This document shows, one piece after another, positions 7,171-13,386 of a DNA stretch of 13,386 nucleotides (within the stretch, counting starts at the first letter, position 1; every line of letters begins with the position of its first letter). The stretch comes from Clostridia bacterium (lineage in GTDB: Bacteria; Bacillota_A; Clostridia; Oscillospirales; CAG-272). The DNA lies in assembly GCA_017462445.1 (NCBI GenBank), contig JAFTRB010000023.1, forward strand, positions 1 through 13,386. Direction: 5' to 3'. A program made the translations under genes and the position numbers. The notes below the pieces were generated by a model, which saw nothing but the letters and a program-made list of their open reading frames with translations, did no database searches and was not told the DNA's origin.

Positions 7171-7317
7171 ATGATGAAATATATTACACCTGAAATTGAA
7201 TTAGTCACCCTTGGTGGCATGGATATAATTACCACATCCTTCGGAGAGCTTGAGGAGCTTCCCGGTGGAAGCGAGACGCCCGGGATAGGGATCGGCGGCA
7301 GCCGCTGGGGCTGGTAA
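7171..7317 (+). CDS. Small peptide with a double-glycine-type leader; candidate exported or modified peptide precursor
   Basis: A 48-codon frame (47 residues if the second ATG, 7174, is used), with a perfect AGGAGG and only 14 bases after the giant secreted protein, so they are likely one operon. Numbered from the first Met: a KYITPEIELVTLGG start, DIITTS (18-23), an acidic GELEEL segment, PGG (31-33), then a 15-residue tail SETPGIGIGGSRWGW. Counting back from G33 as -1, the double-glycine leader pattern is met at S -11, E -8, L -7, L -4, G -2 and G -1. There is no Cys and no hydrophobic signal peptide. The tail could be a released peptide exported by a C39-peptidase ABC transporter, or the whole may be one of the short Clostridial proteins with an ExxxL...D-I/V-ITTS pattern whose role is unknown. 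No transporter or modification enzyme is visible here. Translation is well supported; the function is an inference. Confidence 0.7.
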   Translation: MMKYITPEIELVTLGGMDIITTSFGELEELPGGSETPGIGIGGSRWGW

Positions 7318-7335
7318 TTATATACCGGATTTAAT

Positions 7336-7398
7336 CGTCGAAGGCGATGCTTTTGCGTTGAGCTTACGGGCTTCGGTCAGTAGAGTGTCGCCTTGACG
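7336..7398 (+). other. Long-range hairpin after the peptide gene
   Basis: CGTCGAAGGCGA (7336-7347) pairs with TCGCCTTGACG (7388-7398), an 11 bp stem with one bulged base, around a loop of about 40 bases. There is no T-run after it, and the true terminator follows 10 bases later. It resembles the hairpin at 383-440 in size, single bulge and a CGAAGGC left arm. It could protect the mRNA 3' end or be a small structured RNA. Confidence 0.4.
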
Positions 7399-7407
7399 GA
7401 TAATAAG

Positions 7408-7455
7408 AAAAGAGAGAGCAAATCATCGGGAAAAATCCGATGGCTCTCTCTTTTT
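7408..7455. terminator. Strong bidirectional intrinsic terminator
   Basis: AAAAGAGAGAGC (7408-7419) pairs with GCTCTCTCTTTT (7443-7454), and inside it CATCGG (7423-7428) pairs with CCGATG (7437-7442), leaving an AAAT bulge and a short A-rich loop. The plus strand continues with TTTTT and ends the exoprotein/peptide transcript. The minus strand also gives a pyrimidine/T-rich tail (CTTTTCTTATTA) and can end the methyltransferase operon, whose last gene stops at 7521. Confidence 0.9.
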
Positions 7456-7520
7456 CGCTTTGTGAAGGATATATGCTCCTGCGCTTTTATTTATTGATCT
7501 ATTCAGGCGTGATAATTAAA

Positions 7521-8636
7521 TCAGAACGCCATTCTTGCCCAGCGCTCAGCGGAAATCGGCTCGATGCCCAGCATCTCTCTGCCAAGGTTGACATAATAGC
7601 GGTAGTCCTCTATCTTAACTCCGTTGGGAATACGGTGGTCGATGCCGAAGATCGTTCCGCCACCCATCAGGTGGGGCGCTAATCTGTATTCCAGCTCGGC
7701 TCTGATGGCATCCTTGCCCTTTGCCAGGGCGTGCTTGTCAATTCCGCCCTTGAAGCAGAGCCTTTTGCCGTACTTCTTCCGTAGCTCCACGATATCGTTT
7801 CCGCCAACCGGCTCCATAGGATAGAGGCAGTTAAGACCGCAGTCAAGGAGGTCATCTATAATGGGGGACATATCTCCGTCGCTATCCTGCGAGAAGAGCT
7901 TGGCTCCCTGCGCCTTCGCCGCCTCCCATATGCGGCTGTAATAGGGCTTGAAGAACTCCCGGATCTGTGTCGGGCCGAAGAGGGGGCCGCTCTTTCCCGC
8001 CATATCCTCGTGGAAATGGATAAGATCGATAGGTACGATGTCTCCGATACGCTCGATAACCTTTATCGCGGTGTCGGCAAAGGTGTTCAGCATATCCTCC
8101 AGCATCTCGGGCTCCTCATAGCAGGCAATACACAGGTATTCCTCGCCCATAAGCTGTCTTGGTTGGTCAAATGCGCCGAGGAGATCTATCATCGTAAGAT
8201 GACCCTCGTCCCAGGATTTTCTCTGGCGAAGGAGCGTTTCTCTGTCTAATCGGCTCTCGTCAAAGGCGTACCAATGCTTTATCTCCTCCCAATCCTCCGG
8301 GCAGGTGACAGGGTGGTTCAGGGGGAGGGCGATCGTTGCGCTGCTTTTTACCAGCTTGGTCTTTCTACCCATATAGTCGATTTCAATTCTTTTTTCGGGG
8401 GTATCCTCCAGAACGCGGGGAGTGATGCCGGTAACTGCGCCTACCCAACCCTTAACATGCTCGACGGGAACATAGTCCCAGTCGAAGGCGCGCATTGCTA
8501 TCTCCGCCTCGGTTGCGCCCTGCAGGCGCCACTCCTTTTCCAGCACATGGAGCGGGCCAAACAGCTCGCAAAACATCTCTCTTCCGGTGTCCTCGAAGAG
8601 GGCGTGGGCAATATATCTTTCTCTGTCCCAAATCAT
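7521..8636 (-). CDS. Uroporphyrinogen decarboxylase (URO-D) superfamily protein, putative corrinoid methyltransferase
   Basis: 371 residues, cytoplasmic, last gene of the operon. The C-terminal half shows the barrel pattern of the superfamily: HFHEDMAGKSGP (207-218), FKPYYSRIW (229-237), SQDSDGD (249-255), a GGID strand (297-300), then DHRIPNGV (333-340). The family holds true URO-D (haem synthesis) and the MtaA/MtbA-type and related corrinoid methyltransferases. This protein lacks the R-GG-R-Q type N-terminus of haem-pathway URO-D and is embedded with a corrinoid activator, so a methyltransferase role is favoured. At the position of the zinc-binding H-x-C it has D-S-D, so it should not bind zinc the way MtaA does. 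Its closest relative in the window is the partial gene at the right edge. The start has only a weak AGG upstream; it lies 70 bp after the RACo-like gene. Substrate unknown. Confidence 0.8.
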   Translation of the reverse strand: MIWDRERYIAHALFEDTGREMFCELFGPLHVLEKEWRLQGATEAEIAMRAFDWDYVPVEHVKGWVGAVTGITPRVLEDTPEKRIEIDYMGRKTKLVKSSATIALPLNHPVTCPEDWEEIKHWYAFDESRLDRETLLRQRKSWDEGHLTMIDLLGAFDQPRQLMGEEYLCIACYEEPEMLEDMLNTFADTAIKVIERIGDIVPIDLIHFHEDMAGKSGPLFGPTQIREFFKPYYSRIWEAAKAQGAKLFSQDSDGDMSPIIDDLLDCGLNCLYPMEPVGGNDIVELRKKYGKRLCFKGGIDKHALAKGKDAIRAELEYRLAPHLMGGGTIFGIDHRIPNGVKIEDYRYYVNLGREMLGIEPISAERWARMAF

Positions 8637-8706
8637 TATATTAACCTGACATTTCTTCTCTTATGGGGATAATGCTTTGTCTGCCGTGAGCAAAGCTCCT
8701 TCGCCG

Positions 8707-10206
8707 CTAGGCGAACACCATTCCCGACATATAAAGCTCGGAGAAGGTGGGGCTTACCGAGAGGTCAAGGACTCTTGAACCGCCCGTAATTTCTTTTTCT
8801 GTTTTCCCATAATCCTTGTTCAAAAGCAGCATAACAGCGCCGAGAAGCGCCGCATTTCCAACAGCCAAGGCGCGCTCTGCAAGCTCCTTTGGCAAAAGCC
8901 CTATTCTTGCCGCGCTCTCTTTTCCGAGATATTTGCCGAAGCCGCCTGCTATATACAGCCTTGATATGTCCTCTGTTTTAAGGCTCTCCGAGTCGATAAG
9001 CGTCAGAATACCGGCGCATATCGCGCTCTTGGCAAGCTGGAGCATACGGATATCCCTCGGTGTGACGGAAACGGGGGGTAAGACGGTAAATTCATCTTCC
9101 TCAAGATAGCCGTCCTCCTCGATTACGCCTATATCCAGCATAGCGGCAACCAGGTCTACAAGGCCGCTGCCGCATATTCCCTTCGGCTCGCTCTTTCCGA
9201 TTACGTGCGCCTTTATCTCTCCGTTTTCTATATATACGCGGTCTATTGCGCCGCTGCCTCCGCGCATTCCCATAGAAATTCCCACGCCCTCAAAGGCGGG
9301 GCCTGCAGCGGTGGAGCAGACGGTTATTCTGCCATTGTTGACAAGAGCCATCTCTCCGTTTGTGCCGATGTCAATCAGCATTCCCCACTCGAGCCTGTAA
9401 AGCTCGGTGGCGAGGATTGCGCAGGTCGTGTCCGCGCCTACAAAGGCGGAGATGGCAGAGGGGAGATAGACCTCGGTGTCAGCCAAAAGGCTCGTTAAAG
9501 AAAGCTCCTCCGCCGTCAGCCTCTCGCCAAAGAGCCTTTCGGCTATAAACGGCGCGTGAGAGAAGGGTTCAACCGACTCCTCCGTCAGGAGGGAGAGCAT
9601 AACCGTGTTTCCTGTTATGACCGCTCGCTCAACCTCAAGCGGCGATATTCCGCCATTGCCTGTAAGCTCCAAAATAAGGCAGTTCAGCGCCTCTTTTATC
9701 GCTAGCGCCAAATCACGGGAGGCGCCGCCCAGGGCTGCCTCAATTCTGGATATTACATCGGCGCCCCACCGTGCCTGGGGATTGAGGGCGGTAGCCGTAG
9801 CCACAAGTCTGCCCTTCGGATTGAGAAGAGCCGCGGCGAGAGTTGTCGTGCCGATATCAATTGCAATTCCGTATTTTTCAAAGGTGGGGGAGAGGGGAAT
9901 GCCTGAAATATCGCTCTGCTCCAGCGCCTCTATTCGGGCGGTGGCTTTCTCGGTTATAACCTCGCAATTGCCCATAGCCCGTGTTAAGCAGGCAAGCCTT
10001 GCGCCGAGGGCTATTTCCTCCTCGGTGAGCATCCTTTTCTCCTCGGCGGAGAGCGGGGAAAGCTCGCCCCTTGCAATAACCTTGCACTTGCCACATTTTC
10101 CGTGGCCGCCACAGGGCCTCTCTCCCTCGATGATTTCGGAGATAGTCATACCCCGTGTTGCGTTTTTCACGCTACCGTTGACGGTTACAGCAATATTTTC
10201 GCTCAT
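8707..10206 (-). CDS. 2Fe-2S ferredoxin / ASKHA-domain protein (DUF4445, RACo-like corrinoid reductive activator)
   Basis: 499 residues, cytoplasmic. N-terminus: a plant-type 2Fe-2S ferredoxin domain with C32-x5-C38-x2-C41 and C73. From about residue 112 comes an actin-like ATPase of the ASKHA class: phosphate loop DIGTTT (117-122), second loop DIGTNGEM (279-286), CSTAAGPAFEG (297-307), GICGSGLVD (343-351) and YIAGGFGKYL (418-427). RACo-type proteins use ATP hydrolysis to push an electron from the 2Fe-2S cluster onto inactive Co(II) corrinoid, restoring Co(I) for methyl transfer. Known RACo proteins are around 600 residues with a longer linker, so this is a compact version. Its ATG overlaps the upstream DUF2284 stop as ATGA, implying translational coupling. 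It is the strongest evidence that the operon works on a corrinoid cofactor, though no corrinoid protein is seen. Confidence 0.88.
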   Translation of the reverse strand: MSENIAVTVNGSVKNATRGMTISEIIEGERPCGGHGKCGKCKVIARGELSPLSAEEKRMLTEEEIALGARLACLTRAMGNCEVITEKATARIEALEQSDISGIPLSPTFEKYGIAIDIGTTTLAAALLNPKGRLVATATALNPQARWGADVISRIEAALGGASRDLALAIKEALNCLILELTGNGGISPLEVERAVITGNTVMLSLLTEESVEPFSHAPFIAERLFGERLTAEELSLTSLLADTEVYLPSAISAFVGADTTCAILATELYRLEWGMLIDIGTNGEMALVNNGRITVCSTAAGPAFEGVGISMGMRGGSGAIDRVYIENGEIKAHVIGKSEPKGICGSGLVDLVAAMLDIGVIEEDGYLEEDEFTVLPPVSVTPRDIRMLQLAKSAICAGILTLIDSESLKTEDISRLYIAGGFGKYLGKESAARIGLLPKELAERALAVGNAALLGAVMLLLNKDYGKTEKEITGGSRVLDLSVSPTFSELYMSGMVFA

Positions 10207-10760
10207 TGTCCTTCTCCGACGGAGAACAGAACCGCGCCAAAGTAGGTGACGGTGTCCTGTCCGTTTATGTATTTCATTCCTGCCGCCTTAGCAAGCTCGG
10301 ATACATTTACGCAATATGCCTCAAGCGAGGGCATTGCCTTTTCGGGAAATCGGCAGGGATCGCCTCTTTCGATAGCGCATTTTTCGCATACTCCGCAGCC
10401 GCCCGCGCCCAGGTGTAGGGCATTCTCGATTTTTATGTCCCGAAAGGCCTGGCGAATTGCCTGCGACAGGGGATAGAAGCGCTTCTTTGCCTCTACCATA
10501 CCCTCGTAGTCAAAGCTGTCCTCAAGCTCGCTGACGGTTTGATACACAAGGGCGTAGTCGTATTTACCGATCTGTGCCATCAGCTCCTCGCTCTCTCCTA
10601 CCTCGGGCGGACACATATAGCATCTGCCATATTTTCCGCAGGCGTTTGTAGCGCAGATATCACGAAAGCGTATGTCGAGGCTTATAGCATCGGTGCTTAT
10701 TACATTCGCACGGGTGGCACCCATTTCCAGCGCCATCTCAATCAATTTACTGTTTAGCAT
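10203..10760 (-). CDS. DUF2284 Cys-rich putative metal-binding protein
   Basis: 185 residues from the chosen start. The open frame extends upstream to 10913, but that stretch lies inside the preceding gene in another frame and is Pro/Arg-rich nonsense. The ATG at 10760 gives a normal family length and a 14 bp overlap with the upstream stop, suitable for coupled translation; no clear ribosome binding site is present. Cysteines cluster in two groups: C36, C41, C47, C50 in CGKYGRCYMCPP, and C122, C125, C128, C136 in CGVCEKCAIERGDPC, plus C150. This pattern, CxxYGxxxxCPP then CxxCxxC...CRxP, is that of DUF2284 and suggests one or two Fe-S clusters. DUF2284 genes are often found near corrinoid methyltransferases; here it lies directly between a methyltransferase and the corrinoid activator, so an electron-transfer role is a reasonable inference. 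Confidence 0.82.
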   Translation of the reverse strand: MLNSKLIEMALEMGATRANVISTDAISLDIRFRDICATNACGKYGRCYMCPPEVGESEELMAQIGKYDYALVYQTVSELEDSFDYEGMVEAKKRFYPLSQAIRQAFRDIKIENALHLGAGGCGVCEKCAIERGDPCRFPEKAMPSLEAYCVNVSELAKAAGMKYINGQDTVTYFGAVLFSVGEGQ

Positions 10761-11766
10761 AATATTCATCGGAAGCGTTAAAGAAGGCATCAATGTTTTC
10801 AAGGGGGGTGAGCGGGGGAATATCACAGCCCGAGGATAGCACGAAGCCCGGGTATTTCGCGCATTTTTCAAGCAGGGCGAGGGTTTCCTCACGAACAAGC
10901 TCTGGTGTGCCAAGGCGCAATACTCCGGCAGGGTCGATATTTCCCATTACAACTGTATCGGGGGGAAGCTTGGTGATGATGTCGCCTTCAAGCTCCACCG
11001 CGTTGCCAAAGTGGTAAGCCATAGCGCCGGTGGAGAGGATCGATGGGAGCATTTTTGGTACATTATTGCCACAGTTATGGTAGATAAGGGCAAAGCCCTC
11101 GTCCTGTACCGCATCAACGATCCTTTTTACATAGGGCGAGGAAAATTCCTCCTCAAGAGCAGGGGAGAGCAGGCCTGAAACAGGCTCTGCCATCATAATT
11201 CCGTCAGCTCCCGCCGCCTTGTATGCCTTTGCGTATTCAATCAGGAAGGCGGTCACCTTTTCCAGCACCATATGCACCATATCCGGGTCATCGTAGCAGT
11301 CCACCATAATCTCGGACACATCAAAGAGCCTTGCCGCAAGCGAGTAGGGGCCAATCATTCCTGCCAGCACAGGTCGGTCGGTAATCTCCCTGCAGGCTCT
11401 CTCAATAGCGCTGATATAGGTGTTTGTTCTTCCGCTTCCGATGGGCGGTATCTCCAGAGCCTCCGCCTCGTCAATATCGTTGATAATTCTGCCCTTGACG
11501 GTGGGAACTTCGTCGTCGGACACCACGATATGCGCGCCAAAGCACTCCGCCTCGACGGATAGATCCATAAAGCTGACCGCCGCTGCCGCATCTGTTCTCT
11601 CGGCAATGAGCTTCATGCCCTCCGCCTGATATTCGCTGCTTGAAATAAGCTCGCGCACCGTGATGCCAAGGAGGCTGACGCAGGGGAAGGAGAGAATGGG
11701 GAGCGGCTTCTTTTTGTCGGTGGTCTTCAGGCTATCAAGCCAGTTTTTCATATTGTATTTAGACAT
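10747..11766 (-). CDS. MtaA/MtbA-like methylcobamide methyltransferase family protein (URO-D superfamily)
   Basis: 339 residues, cytoplasmic. This is the one complete URO-D-superfamily member here with the zinc-site pattern known from MtaA and MtbA: H230-N-C232 in LIYHNCGNN and C314 in SSGCDIPP. In those enzymes the zinc activates a thiol (coenzyme M) to accept a methyl group from methylcobamide. In a bacterium the acceptor is likely something else, such as tetrahydrofolate or another thiol. Other family landmarks are GMIGPYSLAARL (136-147), AGADGIMMAEP (185-195), a C-terminal GNIDP (275-279) and TPLENIDAF. AAAGGA (complement of 11774-11779) is 7 bases before the ATG. It starts 18 bp after the preceding URO-D gene and its end overlaps DUF2284. 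The family call is firm; the methyl donor and acceptor are not known. Confidence 0.85.
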   Translation of the reverse strand: MSKYNMKNWLDSLKTTDKKKPLPILSFPCVSLLGITVRELISSSEYQAEGMKLIAERTDAAAAVSFMDLSVEAECFGAHIVVSDDEVPTVKGRIINDIDEAEALEIPPIGSGRTNTYISAIERACREITDRPVLAGMIGPYSLAARLFDVSEIMVDCYDDPDMVHMVLEKVTAFLIEYAKAYKAAGADGIMMAEPVSGLLSPALEEEFSSPYVKRIVDAVQDEGFALIYHNCGNNVPKMLPSILSTGAMAYHFGNAVELEGDIITKLPPDTVVMGNIDPAGVLRLGTPELVREETLALLEKCAKYPGFVLSSGCDIPPLTPLENIDAFFNASDEYYAKQ

Positions 11767-11773
11767 ATTATTT

Positions 11774-11779
11774 TCCTTT
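11774..11779 (-). promoter_or_regulatory. Ribosome binding site of the MtaA-like gene
   Basis: AAAGGA on the minus strand, then AAATAAT, then ATG. The same arrangement (AAAGGA followed by an A/T spacer) precedes the neighbouring URO-D gene. Confidence 0.6.
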
Positions 11780-11784
11780 ATAGG

Positions 11785-12831
11785 TCAGGAGTGATAGAAC
11801 GCATACTTTTCCATAGCGTCCATAACCGCCTTGGCGTTTTCAATAGGAACTCCGGGGTACCAGCCGTAAATCATACATAATCCACCCTCCGGAGTGGAGA
11901 TTTTCTCAACCTCCTCGCGTATCAGGGCATCAATCTCGGCAGGCGTGCCGTAGGGGGTGATTTTTTGCCGGTCTATGTCAAGCTCGACAGAGACACGTCC
12001 ACGGAACTTGTCGGCTATCCAATCTATTCCGTTTACCAGATCCTGAAGGTTGATAACCTCAACTCCGTTATCCACAATATCGTCAACCAGCGTACGAATA
12101 TCACCGTCAGAGTGCATATGTATGGGAATTCCCGCATCGCGGGCAGGCTTCATAATCCTGTTATAAGCGGGCTTTATGTATTTTCTGAACAGCTCGGGTG
12201 AGATCATCGGCCCAAGCTGCATACCGAGGTCCTCGGGATATTCCATAGAGAGGCATCCCGCCTTGATGAAGCGGTTGACAATCGAGAGGTTGAACTCGCA
12301 GAGCATATCAATAAGCTCGTCAAGCAGCGGCTCCTCGTCATACATATCGCAAAGCAGGTTTTCATAGCCGCGGAGGTCGCAGAGCTGGAGGAAGGTGTGT
12401 CCGTGGCGGAGATGGCCGCGGAAGCCCTTGCCCGAGGCGTTAAGCTCCGCCCATTTTTTCTCCTCCTCTGCCCAGTTGATCATATAAAGACCGGTACACT
12501 TGTCGGGGTCAGGGATGTTCCAGCTTGTCTTGAAGCTGCTCCAATCCTCCAGGGGGTGGCCGTGAACCGTGCCGGTTATTCCGTTGTCGGTGGTGACCCA
12601 GGTGCAGCCCATTGGGTCGGTGTATGGCTCATCCTTCCTTGAAACAGGCGCATATTTCGGCATCCAATCGGGAGAGGGACGCTTGAACCAGGGGAAGAGA
12701 AACTTATGCTCCTCCAACAGGTCAAAGATATCCTCCTTGTTATAGTGATGGTAGCAGGCCGGGCTTACTGCAAAAGTCATCGGGATATAGTCGGGGCGCA
12801 TAAATCGCACCGCACGGGTGTAGTTATCCAT
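11785..12831 (-). CDS. URO-D superfamily protein, putative corrinoid-dependent methyltransferase
   Basis: 348 residues from the ATG at 12831. A longer frame to 12858 exists, but its extra codons run into a stem-loop, while AAAGGA stands at the right distance before 12831. The protein has the superfamily pattern: MRPDYIPMTF near the N-terminus, a GHLRHGHTFLQLCDLRGYENLL stretch (139-160), MEYPEDLGMQLGPMISPELF (196-215), HMHSDGD (238-244), then V-INLQDL (259-265). At the zinc H-x-C position it reads H240-S-D242, keeping the His but replacing the Cys, and the later Cys is also not evident. It may therefore act on the methyl donor side or bind a different group. It is upstream of, and 18 bp from, the zinc-type paralogue. 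Haem-pathway URO-D is unlikely given the context. Substrate unknown. Confidence 0.78.
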   Translation of the reverse strand: MDNYTRAVRFMRPDYIPMTFAVSPACYHHYNKEDIFDLLEEHKFLFPWFKRPSPDWMPKYAPVSRKDEPYTDPMGCTWVTTDNGITGTVHGHPLEDWSSFKTSWNIPDPDKCTGLYMINWAEEEKKWAELNASGKGFRGHLRHGHTFLQLCDLRGYENLLCDMYDEEPLLDELIDMLCEFNLSIVNRFIKAGCLSMEYPEDLGMQLGPMISPELFRKYIKPAYNRIMKPARDAGIPIHMHSDGDIRTLVDDIVDNGVEVINLQDLVNGIDWIADKFRGRVSVELDIDRQKITPYGTPAEIDALIREEVEKISTPEGGLCMIYGWYPGVPIENAKAVMDAMEKYAFYHS

Positions 12832-12836
12832 AATTT

Positions 12837-12842
12837 TCCTTT
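12837..12842 (-). promoter_or_regulatory. Ribosome binding site deciding the start of the second URO-D gene
   Basis: AAAGGA on the minus strand lies 5 bases before the ATG at 12831. It rules in favour of this start over the upstream in-frame ATG at 12858, which lies within the stem-loop. Confidence 0.65.
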
Positions 12843-12853
12843 CTGTTTGATTA

Positions 12854-12882
12854 GGCAATGCCCCGATTATTGGGGCATTGCC
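12854..12882. other. Perfect 11 bp stem-loop inside the methyltransferase operon
   Basis: GGCAATGCCCC (12854-12864) and GGGGCATTGCC (12872-12882) are perfect inverted repeats around a 7-base loop. No T-run follows on either strand, so it is not a standard terminator. It may be an mRNA processing or stabilising hairpin separating the two URO-D cistrons, or a partial terminator setting their relative expression. Confidence 0.7.
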
Positions 12883-12914
12883 ATAAGGTTGTATTATTCA
12901 GGTTAATTGACATA

Positions 12915-13386
12915 TCAGATTTTTACTTTTTTAATTTCCTCGGCATAGTATTGCACAAGCTCAAACTTGGAGCCCGGCATGATCCTGTGGTCGGGGCAGG
13001 GGATAAAGCCGCCCAAGGAGGCGAGCCTTCTCATTCTTTCAATCTCCCTGTCTACCGCCGCGCGGTCCTTGCGGAAGGCTGTCTTATCCATACCGCCAAC
13101 ACCCAGCATACCGCTTCCGTATTTTTTGCGTGCCGCCTCGAACTGGTCGCCCCAGGTGCCTATCTCAATCGGGAACATTACATTTACGCCGCAGTCAAAC
13201 CAGGTCTCAAGCAGAGCCTCGGTAACGCCGTCGCAGTCCAGCGAGATTATATCGATGCCGTATTTGTGGCAAAGCTCGTTCCTCTTCTTGTAGTGCTTGG
13301 CGCAAAGCTCGTTGAACAGGGTGGGGGAAAGGAGAGGGCCGTTCTTGAAGCAGATATCCTCCCAGTAGTGCGCGAAGTCAAACTGC
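12915..13386 (-). CDS. URO-D superfamily protein, C-terminal part (start outside the window)
   Basis: The frame is open to the window's right edge, giving about 157 residues before the TGA stop. The visible part matches the C-terminal half of the 371-residue protein at 7521-8636 landmark by landmark: HYWEDICFKNGPLLSPTLF against HFHEDMAGKSGPLFGPTQI; SLDCDG against SQDSDG; ETWFDCGVNVMFPIE against DLLDCGLNCLYPMEP; GVGGMDKTAF against FKGGIDKHAL; and CPDHRIMPG against IDHRIPNG. The two are clearly paralogues. At the zinc H-x-C position it reads L-D-C, so a Cys is kept but not the His. It is the first visible gene of the operon and is separated from the next by 83 bp containing a stem-loop. Function inferred from the operon: corrinoid-linked methyl transfer. 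Confidence 0.8.
   Translation of the reverse strand, partial: QFDFAHYWEDICFKNGPLLSPTLFNELCAKHYKKRNELCHKYGIDIISLDCDGVTEALLETWFDCGVNVMFPIEIGTWGDQFEAARKKYGSGMLGVGGMDKTAFRKDRAAVDREIERMRRLASLGGFIPCPDHRIMPGSKFELVQYYAEEIKKVKI

Noticed and set aside
8674..8696. GCTTTG/CAAAGC hairpin between the RACo-like gene and the last URO-D gene
   Set aside because: Only a 6 bp stem with an 11-base loop and no T-run; too weak to call a terminator.
9605..10249. Plus-strand open frame of 214 codons opposite the RACo-like gene
   Set aside because: Low-complexity Ser/Ala/Arg composition, antisense to a gene with Fe-S and ATPase motifs.
10761..10913. N-terminal extension of the DUF2284 frame
   Set aside because: It lies within the preceding methyltransferase gene in a different frame, is Pro/Arg/Ser-rich, and adds 51 residues not expected for the family.
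12832..12858. Nine-codon N-terminal extension of the second URO-D protein
   Set aside because: The upstream ATG sits in the stem-loop and has no ribosome binding site, while AAAGGA is correctly placed for the inner ATG.
7521..13386. Haem-pathway uroporphyrinogen decarboxylase (hemE)
   Set aside because: Four diverged paralogues in one operon with a corrinoid activator, and the proteins do not show the haem-enzyme N-terminal Arg-rich motif, so hemE is not supported.

Overview
The window looks like chromosome from an anaerobic, low-to-mid GC Gram-positive bacterium, most plausibly a gut member of the Clostridia. The evidence is strong AGGAGG-type ribosome binding sites, a TTGACA/TACAAT promoter, intrinsic terminators, an anaerobic gene set (corrinoid reductive activator, uroporphyrinogen-decarboxylase-superfamily methyltransferases, an old-yellow-enzyme-type reductase) and a large secreted repeat protein. 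The taxon is inferred from style and gene content; no marker gene is present.

Left part (1-2060). The plus strand carries the 3' end of an NADH:flavin oxidoreductase, then a structured intergenic hairpin, then a complete cytoplasmic clan GH-A / GH39-like glycoside hydrolase. Between the hydrolase and the convergent AraC-type regulator lie a strong stem-loop terminator and three imperfect 41-42 bp tandem repeats.

Middle part (2058-7457). The AraC-family regulator (minus strand) is divergent from a 1383-residue secreted protein. That protein has a signal peptide, a metallophosphoesterase-like domain with several altered metal-ligand positions, three homologous beta-helix-like modules and a C-terminal beta domain. 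Fourteen bases after it, behind a strong ribosome binding site, is a 47-48 residue peptide gene. Its sequence fits the double-glycine leader consensus at most positions and ends in a Gly-rich tail finishing in RWGW. A stem-loop and a strong bidirectional terminator close this unit.

Right part (7521-13386). A minus-strand operon enters from beyond the right edge. In transcription order it encodes a partial URO-D-superfamily protein, a second complete one, a third with the H-x-C...C zinc set of methylcobamide methyltransferases, a Cys-rich DUF2284 protein, a 2Fe-2S/ASKHA (RACo-like, DUF4445) corrinoid activator and a fourth URO-D-superfamily protein. Overlapping or very close gene junctions in its centre argue for co-translation. 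The set suggests a corrinoid-dependent methyl transfer or demethylation pathway in which the RACo-like protein re-reduces inactive Co(II) corrinoid. No corrinoid-binding protein is in view, so it would have to be upstream outside the window or elsewhere in the genome.

The points most worth following up are the double-glycine-like peptide behind the giant exoprotein, the four divergent URO-D paralogues in one operon of which only one complete member has the zinc ligands, and the altered active site of the phosphoesterase-like domain.
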